Shown here piece after piece: positions 42,588 to 51,126 of a stretch of 64,000 nucleotides of DNA; within the stretch, counting starts at the first letter, position 1; every line of letters begins with the position of its first letter. Position numbers and translations under genes: made by a program. A model generated the notes under the pieces. The model ran no database searches and was not told the DNA's origin. It saw nothing but the letters and a program-made list of their open reading frames with translations. This DNA is from Geomonas sp. Red32 (GTDB taxonomy: Bacteria; Desulfobacterota; Desulfuromonadia; Geobacterales; Geobacteraceae): NCBI RefSeq assembly GCF_023652955.1, contig NZ_JAKLOY010000006.1, positions 186,001 through 250,000 of the forward strand. The letters run 5' to 3'.

Positions 42588-42593
42588 CCGTCA

Positions 42594-42622
42594 TCCCCCC
42601 TCCCCCTCCAGGGGGGAGGGAA
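42594..42622. repeat. Dispersed inverted repeat, short copy
   Basis: CCCCCCTCCCCCTCCAGGGGGGAGGG is a compressed member of the dispersed repeat family with no tail. Confidence 0.5.
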
Positions 42623-42680
42623 CCATAGGCCTTTGTCCCCAAAATCCTTTTTTCCTCCTCTTTTCATTCCCTCTAAATAG

Positions 42681-42709
42681 TTGCCGCCTCTTGCATTAAG
42701 TGCTATTTA
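42681..42709 (+). promoter_or_regulatory. Possible promoter of small zinc-ribbon membrane protein
   Basis: TTGCCG (42681-42686) and TATTTA (42704-42709) are separated by 17 bp, about 53 nt before the TTG start. Confidence 0.4.
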
Positions 42710-42762
42710 ATACAGCCTGATCCTTTGGCTGTGCTGGTCTTCGAATTCCCAACGAGGCAGTC

Positions 42763-43137
42763 TTGGCAAACGGCACCCCTCCATCCGAAGAGATTCCTGC
42801 AACGGTTCCGCTTTCCCCGGGACTTCAGATAATTCGCCGCCGGCGCTGGTTTCTCTGGCTGGTGCTGCTTGGCTATCTCCCGCTCATGTGGGTGACGCAG
42901 AGGATCACGCATTCCTTTGAGCGCTCCCTCCCCGTCTTTTTCATCTGGGTCGGTGTCCTCGTTGTCGTGACCAGCTACTCCGCAGTGGCGAGATGTCCCC
43001 GTTGCCGGAACTACTACCATGTCAACGGCATGAGCCTTCTCTATCTGCGTCGTTGCCTTCACTGTCAACTGCCACTCAAAGCCGACCTCGTCGAGAACTT
43101 CGACGACGGCTGGCGTCCTCCGAAGCGCTCCGGATAG
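42763..43137 (+). CDS. Small membrane protein with C-terminal zinc-ribbon
   Basis: This 124-residue protein of unknown function has two hydrophobic helices, at about 29-45 (WFLWLVLLGYLPLMW) and about 57-74 (LPVFFIWVGVLVVVT). The C-terminus has two CxxC pairs, CPRC (about 78) and CLHC (about 97), which could bind zinc, with the sequence RCLHCQLPLK typical of zinc ribbons. It starts at TTG 42763, with GAGG 9 nt upstream. Such proteins may be tiny regulators or assembly factors, but nothing shows this. It is a lone gene after the ftsH terminator. Confidence 0.6.
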   Translation: MANGTPPSEEIPATVPLSPGLQIIRRRRWFLWLVLLGYLPLMWVTQRITHSFERSLPVFFIWVGVLVVVTSYSAVARCPRCRNYYHVNGMSLLYLRRCLHCQLPLKADLVENFDDGWRPPKRSG

Positions 43138-43226
43138 AGAGTTCCGGCGATGGCACGAAGCGTCTAGCTCTTTCCTTGGGCCTTTAACCTAGAACGTAGA
43201 ACCTAGAACTTGTTTCAGGAGGTTTT

Positions 43227-44108
43227 ATGCACCGCCGCTCTTTTCTCAAGATCCTCGGACTGTCCGCCATCTTCAACCGTCTTTTCTGGAACGAAGCGCT
43301 GGCTGCCAACCAGCCGGTGGTGGCGGTGGCGGAAGGAAGGGACGCCGCCCAGATCACCCGTAATGCCATTGCCGCGCTCGGTGGGATGAAGCGCTTCGTG
43401 AAGCATGGCGACGTGGTGGTGATCAAGCCCAACATCGGGTGGGACCGGACCTCTGCCCAGGCTGCCAACACCAACCCTGCCGTCGTGAAGACCATTGCCG
43501 AAGAGGCGCTGAAGGCGGGGGCCAAGAAGGTGAAGGTTTTCGACCGTTCCTGCAACGACGAGCGGCGCTGCTACGTGAACAGCGGGATGACGGCCGCGCT
43601 GGGCGGGATGAAGAACGTCGAGCTGAAGTTCATCGAGGACGAGCGGTTCAAGAAGATAGCCCTCAGGGGGAAGGTTCTGAGCGAATGGGAGCTCTACGAC
43701 GAGGCGCTGCACGCCGATGTCTTCATAAACGTCCCGGTGGCCAAGCATCACAGCCTCACCAAGGTCACCCTTGGGCTTAAGAACGTCATGGGGGTGATGG
43801 GCGGAAACCGCGGTGCTATCCACCGCAACATCGACGAGGCGCTGGCCGACGTCAACAGCGTGCTCAAAAGCCACCTCGTGGTGGTTGACGCCACCCGCGT
43901 CCTGACCGCCCACGGCCCCCAGGGTGGCAACCTGCGTGACGTGAAGGCCCTGAACAAGGTCCTCGCCTCCACCGACATAGTGGCGGCCGACGCCTATGCG
44001 ACCACCCTCTTCGGGCATCGCCCCGAGGATATCTCGGTCACCGTGGCGGCACACCGGCGCGGGCTGGGCGAGATGAACCTGAACAAGGTTCGCATCGTCA
44101 GGGCCTGA
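43227..44108 (+). CDS. DUF362 protein with Tat-type signal
   Basis: This 293-residue protein begins MHRRSFLKILG, a twin-arginine signal, so it should be exported folded. The mature part is a DUF362 domain (VVVIKPNIGWDRTSAQAANTNPAVV, and VPVAKHHSLTKVTLGLKNVMGVMGGNR), a fold with unknown activity often associated with iron-sulfur proteins. Here it has no extra ferredoxin module. It starts after AGGAGG. A polyferredoxin gene follows 8 bp downstream, so the two are a transcription unit and probably a working pair, as found in other anaerobes. The Tat signal implies a cofactor or pre-folded partner. Function is not known. Confidence 0.9.
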   Translation: MHRRSFLKILGLSAIFNRLFWNEALAANQPVVAVAEGRDAAQITRNAIAALGGMKRFVKHGDVVVIKPNIGWDRTSAQAANTNPAVVKTIAEEALKAGAKKVKVFDRSCNDERRCYVNSGMTAALGGMKNVELKFIEDERFKKIALRGKVLSEWELYDEALHADVFINVPVAKHHSLTKVTLGLKNVMGVMGGNRGAIHRNIDEALADVNSVLKSHLVVVDATRVLTAHGPQGGNLRDVKALNKVLASTDIVAADAYATTLFGHRPEDISVTVAAHRRGLGEMNLNKVRIVRA

Positions 44109-44116
44109 GGGGATCG

Positions 44117-46027
44117 ATGAGAAAAGCGAACCTCGCGCGCATCATCCAGCTCTTGTTCCTGGCGGTCTTCCTGGTGCTGTTCGTGCGGACCGAATACCGC
44201 GGCTCCGACACCATTTCCGCCGCCATCAACAGCTTCTTCCGGGCCGATCCCCTGGTGGTGGTGAGTTATCTACTCTCGGCGCATTCTCTTACCTGGCTGC
44301 TCTTTCCGGCGGTCATCACCCTCGTCTTCAGCACACTCCTCGGCCGGTTTTTCTGCGGGTGGATCTGTCCCCTCGGCACGCTGCTCGACCTCGTCACCGT
44401 CCGTATCAAGAAGAGCGCTCCCCTGCGCATCCTCAAGGGAAACGTGAAGTACTGGCTGCTCTTCCCGATGCTGGTTGCCGCCTTCTTCCACGTGAATCTG
44501 GCCGGGGTGCTGGACCCCATCGCGATCCTGGTCCGCGGGCTTACCTTTTTCCTCTATCCCATCTTCGGCCACACGGTGCGCAGCGGCTGGGTGGACCTCT
44601 ACGGGCTGGTAGGAGAACGACGCGACTACATCGCTCCTGCCTATGCGGTTCTACGCGACAACATCCTCCCATTCCGGGACACCTTCTATCCCTTGGCCTT
44701 CCTCTCCGGGTTCATGTTCCTCGGCATCATCTACCTCGAACGCTACGAGAGCCGGAACTGGTGCCGGAACCTCTGCCCGCTGGGGACCCTGCTCGGGCTT
44801 TTCGGCCGCTTCTCCATCTTCAGGAGGAGCCCTTCTTCCCTGTGTGATGACTGCAAGGCCTGCCGGGCCGTCTGCCCTTGCGCCTTCGAAGGGGAACTCC
44901 TGGAGCCGGACAACTGTCTTCTCTGCATGAAGTGCCAACAGGGGTGCCGTCAGCATCGGGTCTCTTTCGATCTTGCTCTGCCGGTTCCCGGACACGGGCC
45001 GTACCTTCCCGAGCGGCGGGTCCTCCTGGGTGGGCTTTTGTCGGGCTTTCTGCTGGCGGGAAGCTTCCGGTTCCGCAAACCGGAGGCCCAGGCCCGCCTG
45101 CTCCGTCCGCCGGGGACCGGGAGCGAGGACGAGTTCCTCAAGAAGTGTGTCCGCTGCGGCGAGTGCATGAAGGTCTGCCTTACCGGAGCCCTTTATCCAG
45201 CTGTGGCCCAAGGGGGGGTGGAGGCCGTTTTCACCCCGGTGGTCACCCCGCGCCTTGGCTACTGCGAGTACAACTGCAACCTTTGCGGCCAGGTTTGCCC
45301 GACCGCCGCCATCCCTTCGCTCCCCATCGAGGAAAAGCGGCGAGCCGTGATCGGCAAGGCGGTGCTGGATAAGAACCACTGCCTCCCCTATGCCAAGAAG
45401 ACGAACTGCATCGTCTGTGAAGAGCATTGCCCCTTCCCCGAGAAGGCGATCAAGTCCGAGGAGGTCGAGGAGATCGACCGGCACGGCAACAAGATCAAGA
45501 TCCTCCGCCCGTACGTGGTCGATGAACTCTGCAACGGCTGCGGGATCTGCGAGAACGTCTGCCCGCTGGAAGGGAAGTCCGGCATCGAGGTCTTCGCGGT
45601 CAAGGACAAGAGCCCGTTGAAGGCGGTGGCGATGGCTCCTGCGGATGACCAGCCTTCAGACCCCGGTGCGGGGGACGGGAGTGACCCGTACGGCGGTACC
45701 AGTGCAGGAAAGGTCGGTGATCCGTACGGTGGTGGCTCAGGGAAAGAGAGTGACGTGAATCGTCGGGCGGGTGCCGGGGACGGGAGTGACCCTTATGGCG
45801 GAGCCGGTGCGGGGAAGGAGTCTGATCCTTACCGCGGGGGAGCAGGGGAGGGGGGCGATCCTTATGGTGGAGCCGGTACCGGGGTTGGGCAGGAAGTGAA
45901 GTCTCCCGCCAGAAAGAAAGACGCCGGCCGGGGAGCCTCGGGTGACGCCCCGGCCGGCGCAGGTAACCGGCGTAAAGGGAATGATGGTGGCAAAGAGGTG
46001 TGGGAAGGGGAGAATCCTTACCGCTAA
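44117..46027 (+). CDS. Membrane polyferredoxin (NapH/CcoG-like) with DPYGG-repeat tail
   Basis: This 636-residue iron-sulfur membrane protein has hydrophobic segments in the first half (about 10-27, 45-75, 115-135, 195-212). NapH/NosR-like CPLGTLLDL and CPLGTLLGL motifs follow helices. Cys motifs: CDDCKACRAVCP, CLLCMKCQQGC, CVRCGECMKVC, CEYNCNLCGQVCP, CIVCEEHCP and CNGCGICENVC, enough for several [4Fe-4S] clusters. It probably moves electrons from the membrane to an exported partner, perhaps the Tat-exported DUF362 protein encoded 8 bp upstream. The last 120 residues are a low-complexity Gly/Asp tail with repeated DPYGG motifs. The 3' end overlaps the convergent lipoprotein gene by 4 bp, and no terminator is seen between. 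Confidence 0.9.
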   Translation: MRKANLARIIQLLFLAVFLVLFVRTEYRGSDTISAAINSFFRADPLVVVSYLLSAHSLTWLLFPAVITLVFSTLLGRFFCGWICPLGTLLDLVTVRIKKSAPLRILKGNVKYWLLFPMLVAAFFHVNLAGVLDPIAILVRGLTFFLYPIFGHTVRSGWVDLYGLVGERRDYIAPAYAVLRDNILPFRDTFYPLAFLSGFMFLGIIYLERYESRNWCRNLCPLGTLLGLFGRFSIFRRSPSSLCDDCKACRAVCPCAFEGELLEPDNCLLCMKCQQGCRQHRVSFDLALPVPGHGPYLPERRVLLGGLLSGFLLAGSFRFRKPEAQARLLRPPGTGSEDEFLKKCVRCGECMKVCLTGALYPAVAQGGVEAVFTPVVTPRLGYCEYNCNLCGQVCPTAAIPSLPIEEKRRAVIGKAVLDKNHCLPYAKKTNCIVCEEHCPFPEKAIKSEEVEEIDRHGNKIKILRPYVVDELCNGCGICENVCPLEGKSGIEVFAVKDKSPLKAVAMAPADDQPSDPGAGDGSDPYGGTSAGKVGDPYGGGSGKESDVNRRAGAGDGSDPYGGAGAGKESDPYRGGAGEGGDPYGGAGTGVGQEVKSPARKKDAGRGASGDAPAGAGNRRKGNDGGKEVWEGENPYR

Positions 46028-46659
46028 TCCTCCGGCGGCTGGGACCCTGCCAGTTTGATCCCGTGGCGGGCCTGTTCCAGCGATTCGATAAGGCTGGCGT
46101 TGTCCACCGCCGCCTTACCGAAAATCGGGGTAAGGGCATCGATCAGTGCCGGGTTGAAGTTGCGGTCGAGCGCTTCGCAAATTTGCCGGATGTCGAACTG
46201 GTAGGCCCGCCAGTTATCCCTGATATCCCAGGCCTGGCCGTCGATCACGTTGTAGAAATTCCCCAGCCTCGCCGGCCGGGTCTGCACCGCGGGGGCGGCC
46301 CCGGGCAGCGGGCACTTCGCGCTGTTCACCTCGGGTTCCACCAGGTACCCCTCGCCTCGATAATGAATTCCCTCGGCATGTGTCACCAGGTTCTTTCCTT
46401 TCACTTCCATGTTGGCCGCTTCACCGCAGAAAACCTTATACGCCTGCGGGATGTCATGATCGGGTGCGAAGTACAGGTCGTGGAGTGCCCATTCCGTCGC
46501 CGCCGCCTGCTCCTCCGCGGCACGGTAGTCGTCCTGGACCTGGAGAAGGGTGGCGGTCGGGGCGCTGCTCCAGGATTTTCCAAAGAGCGTGCAGCCGTTG
46601 AAGAGGGTGATGGAGAGGAGAAGTAACGCCAGGTAAGGTAGGTATTTTAGAGATGACAT
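46024..46659 (-). CDS. Putative lipoprotein of unknown function
   Basis: This 211-residue protein has an N-terminal signal peptide with a lipobox (LFNGC, Cys at about 23), so it should be a lipid-anchored envelope protein. The mature part has no recognisable domain; it is helical in its N-terminal portion (TLLQVQDDYRAAEEQAAATEWALHDLYF) with DNWRAYQFDIRQICEAL and an acidic end. I chose ATG 46659, since AGAGG lies 7 nt upstream and TTG 46665 two codons earlier lacks such a site. It has its own sigma-70 promoter. Its last bases overlap the end of the polyferredoxin gene on the opposite strand. Confidence 0.75.
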   Translation of the reverse strand: MSSLKYLPYLALLLLSITLFNGCTLFGKSWSSAPTATLLQVQDDYRAAEEQAAATEWALHDLYFAPDHDIPQAYKVFCGEAANMEVKGKNLVTHAEGIHYRGEGYLVEPEVNSAKCPLPGAAPAVQTRPARLGNFYNVIDGQAWDIRDNWRAYQFDIRQICEALDRNFNPALIDALTPIFGKAAVDNASLIESLEQARHGIKLAGSQPPED

Positions 46660-46689
46660 TGGCAACCTCTAATTTGGTGGGATAGGGAA

Positions 46690-46717
46690 AGAATATAATC
46701 GGAGGACGTTCTGTCAA
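46690..46717 (-). promoter_or_regulatory. Sigma-70 promoter of lipoprotein gene
   Basis: On the minus strand a perfect TTGACA (46717-46712) and TATTCT (46695-46690) are separated by 16 bp. Confidence 0.65.
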
Positions 46718-46872
46718 TTGCCACCTCTGGTTGTTCGCTTACCCCTCCCCTTGAAACGCGAAACTTTCCTCGATTTGGTACTATGTTGGTATCGCAGTCT
46801 CGCCCGTCCCATTAAGCTGGTGCCTCACCGGCTGCTGCTTGCGGGATGAGGCTCACATTCAGGAGGTGGAAG

Positions 46873-47652
46873 ATGAAAAAGTGGTTGTTTGCCCTGTTCC
46901 TGGTGCTCGTTGCCCAGGGCGTGGAGGCTAAGATGATTACCAAGACTATTGAGTACCGGCAGGGGGATACTCCGCTGGAGGGATACCTCGCCTATGACGA
47001 CTCCTTCAAAGGAAAACGCCCGGGTGTGCTGGTGATTCATGAGTGGACCGGGGTGACCTCGTACGAGAAAGGGCGCTGCGAGCAACTGGCCAGGCTCGGT
47101 TACGTTGCCTTCGCCGCCGACATCTACGGCAAGGGAGTGCGCCCGGCCAATCCCCAGGAGGCCGCCAAGGAGGCCGGGAAGTACCGCGGCGAGGACCGTT
47201 CGCTGATCCGGGCGCGTGCCGCGGCGGGGCTTGAAAAGCTCACGAGCTTTCCGAACGTGAATCCGAAGAAGCTCGCGGCAATGGGATACTGCTTCGGTGG
47301 GACCGCCGCACTGGAACTCGCCCGCAGCGGGGCCAATGTGCTCGGCACCGTGAGCTTCCACGGCGGGCTCGATACCCCGAATCCCTCCGACGCCAGGAAC
47401 ATCAAGGGTAGGATCCTGGCCCTCCACGGAGGGGACGATACCTTCGTGCCGCCGGCCCAGGTGGCCGCCTTCCAGAAGGAGATGCGGGACGCCAAGGTAG
47501 ACTGGCAGATGAATATCTACGGCGGCGCCGTCCACAGCTTCACCAATCCCAAGTCCGGCAACGACCCCTCCAAAGGGGTGGCCTACAACGAGAAGGCCGA
47601 CCACCGCTCGTGGGAGGCGATGAGGCTGTTCTTTAAGGAGATCTTCAAGTAG
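46873..47652 (+). CDS. Dienelactone hydrolase family protein, exported
   Basis: This 259-residue alpha/beta hydrolase has the dienelactone hydrolase pattern: nucleophile cysteine in GYCFGGTAALELA, the acid in ALHGGDDTFVP, and the catalytic His in YGGAVHSFTNP. A signal peptide covers about 1-17 (WLFALFLVLVAQGVEA), so it probably acts in the periplasm; most family members are cytosolic, and the export is unusual. ATG 46873 is preferred over an ATG nine codons earlier because AGGAGGTGG lies just upstream. Substrates of such proteins are varied (lactones, esters). It is a single gene; a block of dispersed repeats follows. Confidence 0.88.
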   Translation: MKKWLFALFLVLVAQGVEAKMITKTIEYRQGDTPLEGYLAYDDSFKGKRPGVLVIHEWTGVTSYEKGRCEQLARLGYVAFAADIYGKGVRPANPQEAAKEAGKYRGEDRSLIRARAAAGLEKLTSFPNVNPKKLAAMGYCFGGTAALELARSGANVLGTVSFHGGLDTPNPSDARNIKGRILALHGGDDTFVPPAQVAAFQKEMRDAKVDWQMNIYGGAVHSFTNPKSGNDPSKGVAYNEKADHRSWEAMRLFFKEIFK

Positions 47653-47952
47653 GGCGTTATAATGCCCCCTCCCCCTGAGGGAGGGGGCGAGGGGGTGGGG
47701 GAGGCGTCAATGGAGTGATGTAGCCGGCAGGGCAAAAATCCCCCCTGTCCCCCCTTCGCAAAGGGGGGGACCTGCTGCTGGCCTTCTTTGACAGCCGGCC
47801 TCCCCCTCACCCTGGCCCCCCATTTCCACGGGGGAGGGGACCATGAACCCATCCTTTCCTCCCTCCTCCCATCCCCCCGCCATCGTTGACTTTCCCGACT
47901 CGATCTGTTACAGAAGTTGCTTTGGACTTCCCCCCCCCTGCATTAGGAACCC
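47653..47952. repeat. Dense block of dispersed inverted repeats
   Basis: Three G/C-rich palindromic units lie in tandem: 47664-47703 (CCCCCTCCCCCTGAGGGAGGG type), 47739-47772 (CCCCCCTTCGCAAAGGGGGGG) and 47801-47845 (CCCCCATTTCCACGGGGGAGG). They fill most of the space between the hydrolase and the M50 protease genes. No gene is seen. Confidence 0.7.
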
Positions 47953-48633
47953 ATGGACCAGTTTTTCTTCAAGCTTTCGATCATGCTGGTGCCCGCGCTG
48001 ATGGCCATCACCTGCCACGAGGTGTCCCACGGATGGGTCGCCGACCGGTTGGGGGACCACACCGCCCGCAGCATGGGACGGCTGACCCTCAACCCGCTTC
48101 GGCACATCGACCTCTTCGGGACGCTGATGATCTTCATCGTCGGTATCGGATGGGCGAAGCCGGTGCCGGTCGATTACCGGAACCTCAAGAGGCCCAAGAC
48201 CGACATGGTCTGGGTGGCCGCCGCCGGTCCGGTCACCAACTTCCTGCTGGCCACCGTCTCCGCCTTCGCCATGCGATTGATGATCCAGGCGGGAAGCGGC
48301 ATCCCCGACGGGACCACGCTGGCCATGGTGGCCGATCCCATCACCCTGATGCTGGCCTTCTCGGTCTACATCAACCTGCTGCTCGGGATCTTCAACCTGA
48401 TCCCCCTGCCCCCCCTCGACGGCGGCAGGGTGGCGGTAGGCCTTCTTCCCTACCGGCTCTCCCTCGGGCTGGCGAGGCTGGAGCCTTTCGGGATGATCAT
48501 CATCATCGCCCTGGTCTTTTTGACCCGGATCTTCGATTACGTGATCTTCCCGGCCCTCAACTTTGGCGTTCATCTTCTGGCCGGAGCCGACAGCGGCCTC
48601 GTCTTCAACGTCACCCGCCTCATGATGCGGTGA
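47953..48633 (+). CDS. Site-2 protease family (M50) membrane metalloprotease
   Basis: This 226-residue zinc protease is membrane-embedded. The HEVSH motif in helix 1 (AITCHEVSHGWVADRLGD) provides the zinc ligands and the catalytic Glu, and the second metal ligand lies in PLPPLDGGRV (helix near residue 150). Segment NPLRHIDLFGTL is the family's hallmark. It has about six hydrophobic segments and no PDZ domain, so it is a compact M50B-type protease. Its substrate is unknown. It overlaps, by 1 nt, a possible ATG for the trpS gene and begins a long housekeeping operon that continues through scpA and scpB. Confidence 0.92.
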   Translation: MDQFFFKLSIMLVPALMAITCHEVSHGWVADRLGDHTARSMGRLTLNPLRHIDLFGTLMIFIVGIGWAKPVPVDYRNLKRPKTDMVWVAAAGPVTNFLLATVSAFAMRLMIQAGSGIPDGTTLAMVADPITLMLAFSVYINLLLGIFNLIPLPPLDGGRVAVGLLPYRLSLGLARLEPFGMIIIIALVFLTRIFDYVIFPALNFGVHLLAGADSGLVFNVTRLMMR

Positions 48634-48659
48634 TGGATACTGAAAAGGAGCTTCAACCC

Positions 48660-49643
48660 ATGAGCAACAATCGAATCGTCAGCGGCATGAGACCCACCGG
48701 TAAACTGCACCTTGGACACTACCACGGGGTGCTTTCCAACTGGCTGGAGTTGCAGAAGAACTTCCAGTGCTTCTTCTTCGCCGCCGACTGGCATTCGCTC
48801 ACCACCGAATACGCCAACACCGACGGGATCAAGGAAAGCATCCGCGAGATGGTGCTCGACTGGCTCGCCTTCGGGATCGATCCCGAGCAGAGCGTGATCT
48901 TCGAGCAGAGCCAGGTTCCCCAGCATGCCGAATTGAACCTGATCCTCGGCATGATCACCCCGGTCTCCTGGCTGGAGCGGAACCCGACCTACAAGGAGAT
49001 GCAGGAGAACCTCACCACCAAGGACCTCTCCACCTTCGGTTTCCTCGGCTATCCGGTGCTCATGGCCTCGGACATCATCCTCTACAAGGCTGCCCGCGTG
49101 CCGGTCGGGCAGGACCAGGTCCCCCACCTGGAGATCACCAGGGAGATTGCCCGCCGCTTCAACCATCTCTACCAGCCGGTCTTCCCCGAGCCGGCGGCGC
49201 TGCTCACCGAGACCCCGAAGGTGCTCGGCCTCGACGGCCGCAAGATGAGCAAGTCCTACAACAACGCCATCTTCCTCTCCGAAGATGCCGACACGACCAG
49301 GAAGAAGGTCCTCTCGATGGTGACCGACACCCAGCGCATCTACAAGAAAGACCCGGGCGAACCGGACCGCTGCGTCGCCTTCAACCTGCACTCCCTCTAT
49401 GTGCCGCAGGAGAAACGGGACGAGATCGTGGTGGCCTGCCGCTCCGCCCAGTTAGGGTGCGTCGACTGCAAGAAGATCCTTGCCGACTGCATGGTCGAGA
49501 CCCTGGCCCCGTTCCGTGCCAAGCGCGAGGAACTGGCCGCCGACGAAGGTCTGGTCGATAACGTTCTTGCCGAGGGATCGAAGAAGGCCGAGGTGGTGGC
49601 CCGCGAAACCATGAACGAGGTGCGCGCCGCGCTCAAGGTCTAG
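48660..49643 (+). CDS. trpS: Tryptophan-tRNA ligase
   Basis: This 327-residue class I synthetase charges tRNA-Trp. It shows the HIGH-like GKLHLGHYHGVL near the start, the tryptophan-binding region, and the KMSKS signature in DGRKMSKSYNNAI. Length matches bacterial TrpS. I chose ATG 48660 because AAGGAG lies 9 nt upstream and the protein then begins with the family-typical MSNNRIVSGMRPTG; an ATG at 48633 that overlaps the protease stop would add nine residues. A downstream coupling to scpA is suggested by a 6-bp gap. Confidence 0.96.
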   Translation: MSNNRIVSGMRPTGKLHLGHYHGVLSNWLELQKNFQCFFFAADWHSLTTEYANTDGIKESIREMVLDWLAFGIDPEQSVIFEQSQVPQHAELNLILGMITPVSWLERNPTYKEMQENLTTKDLSTFGFLGYPVLMASDIILYKAARVPVGQDQVPHLEITREIARRFNHLYQPVFPEPAALLTETPKVLGLDGRKMSKSYNNAIFLSEDADTTRKKVLSMVTDTQRIYKKDPGEPDRCVAFNLHSLYVPQEKRDEIVVACRSAQLGCVDCKKILADCMVETLAPFRAKREELAADEGLVDNVLAEGSKKAEVVARETMNEVRAALKV

Positions 49644-49649
49644 GATTCG

Positions 49650-50465
49650 ATGCAAGACACCCTCTTCACCGAGGCGATGGAAAACGCCTACCAGGTACAG
49701 ATCGAGCAGTTCGAGGGACCCCTCGATCTGCTCCTCCACCTCATCAAGAAGAACGAGGTGGACATCTACAACATCCCCATCGCGGCCATCACCAGGCAGT
49801 ACCTGGAGTACATGGAGCTTTTGAAGGAGTTGAACCTGGACATCGCCGGGGAGTTCCTGGTGATGGCGGCCACTCTTCTGCAGATCAAGTCCCGCATGCT
49901 GTTGCCGGTGGAGCGCGACGACGAGGAGGCCGAGGTCGAGGACCCGCGCGCCGAGCTGGTGCGGAGGCTCCTCGAATACCAGCGCTACCGGGAAGCGGGC
50001 TCCGACCTGGTGGCCCGCGATCTTCTTGGGCGCGACGTCTTCGCAAGAAAGTTCGCCTCGTCCGAGCTTGCCGAGATGGCACCCGAAGAGGAACCCGCCG
50101 ACGTCGAACTCTTCGAGCTGATCGAGGCCTTCCGGAAGGTGCTCTCCCGGGTCTCGGTGGATTCCTTCCACAATGTGGGCGCCGACGGGATCAGTATCGC
50201 CGACCGGATCAGCGAGGTCCTTTCGCTGTTGCACGAGAAGCGGACCCTTCGTTTCGACGACCTCTTCCACGACGGCATGAATCGCGACCTCCTGGTGGTC
50301 ACCTTTCTCTCCATGCTGGAGCTGTGCAAATTGAAACTGATCAGGATCGTCCAGGTGGAAAGCCTCGGCGCCATCTGGCTCACCGCCACCTCCGAAGAGG
50401 GTGCGGTGCCGGAAAACGCCGATATTGAGAGCGATTTCGAAGGGGAGGCGTCGGTTGGCGGGTAA
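49650..50465 (+). CDS. scpA: Segregation and condensation protein ScpA
   Basis: This 271-residue kleisin subunit of the SMC condensin has the N-terminal helical domain YQVQIEQFEGPLDLLLHLIKKNEVDIYNIPI, the most conserved part of ScpA, and MAATLLQIKSRMLLP at about 75. The C-terminal winged-helix domain (about 200-255) binds the SMC head. It closes the SMC ring in chromosome organisation together with ScpB, encoded next. It starts 6 bp after trpS; an alternative ATG at 49677 would drop nine residues. The stop overlaps the TTG start of scpB. Confidence 0.95.
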   Translation: MQDTLFTEAMENAYQVQIEQFEGPLDLLLHLIKKNEVDIYNIPIAAITRQYLEYMELLKELNLDIAGEFLVMAATLLQIKSRMLLPVERDDEEAEVEDPRAELVRRLLEYQRYREAGSDLVARDLLGRDVFARKFASSELAEMAPEEEPADVELFELIEAFRKVLSRVSVDSFHNVGADGISIADRISEVLSLLHEKRTLRFDDLFHDGMNRDLLVVTFLSMLELCKLKLIRIVQVESLGAIWLTATSEEGAVPENADIESDFEGEASVGG

Positions 50466-51033
50466 GTCGCTTAAAGCCATTGTGGAAAGTCTCTTGTTCG
50501 TGCACGAACAGCCCCTGTCGCTGGACCGGCTGGCCCTCATCCTCGAGGAGTTCGAGCGGGCCGACATCCGCCAGGCCCTGGAAGAGCTGGTCGCCGATTA
50601 CGAGGGGAGCGAACGCGGGATCGTGCTGGTCCAGGTGGCCGGCGGCTATCAGCTTCGCACCCGTCCCGAGCAGGCCGACTACCTCCGTAGGCTCAACAAG
50701 ACCAAGGGGGTGAAGTTCAGCCAGTCCGCCCTGGAGACCCTCGCCATCATCGCCTACCGCCAGCCGGTCACCCGCGCGGAGATCGAGTACCTGAGAGGGG
50801 TCGACTCCGGCGGGGTCCTCAAGAACCTGCTGGAGAAGAAACTCCTGAAGATCCTCGGCAAGAAGGACGTGCCGGGAAAGCCTCTCATCTACGGAACCAG
50901 CAAGGAATTCCTCGAGCTCTTCGACTTGAAGGACCTTTCCTCGCTCCCCACCCTGAAGGAGATCCAGGAGCTCGCCCCTCCCGATCCCTTCGCCGACCAG
51001 CCCGCCCTTCCGCTCGCCGCCGAGGAAACCTGA
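50455..51033 (+). CDS. scpB: Segregation and condensation protein ScpB
   Basis: This 192-residue ScpB has two winged-helix domains, with ESLLFVHEQPLSLDRLALIL at the start of the first and the conserved SQSALETLAIIAYRQPVTRAEIEYLRGVDSGGVL in the second. It binds ScpA and SMC to form condensin. I chose TTG 50455 (MAGKSLKAI), because GGGGAGG lies 6 nt upstream and the start overlaps the scpA stop; an upstream GTG at 50401 would extend into the scpA reading frame. The overlap implies coupled translation with ScpA, which fits their stoichiometric partnership. Confidence 0.94.
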   Translation: MAGKSLKAIVESLLFVHEQPLSLDRLALILEEFERADIRQALEELVADYEGSERGIVLVQVAGGYQLRTRPEQADYLRRLNKTKGVKFSQSALETLAIIAYRQPVTRAEIEYLRGVDSGGVLKNLLEKKLLKILGKKDVPGKPLIYGTSKEFLELFDLKDLSSLPTLKEIQELAPPDPFADQPALPLAAEET

Positions 51034-51126
51034 AGCCGACGGGCTCTGTGCTAAACTATCGATGTGGCTTGTCCCCCCCGGCATGATTCGTGCCGGTTGG
51101 TGAACGGCGGGCCCGAGGAGGGATGC

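Noticed and set aside
46000-46626. Plus-strand open frame antisense to the lipoprotein gene
   Set aside because: The minus-strand frame has a lipobox, ribosome site and consensus promoter; the plus frame has none of these.
47583-47852. Minus-strand 89-codon open frame
   Set aside because: It reads through inverted repeats and the 3' end of the hydrolase gene, with no ribosome site.
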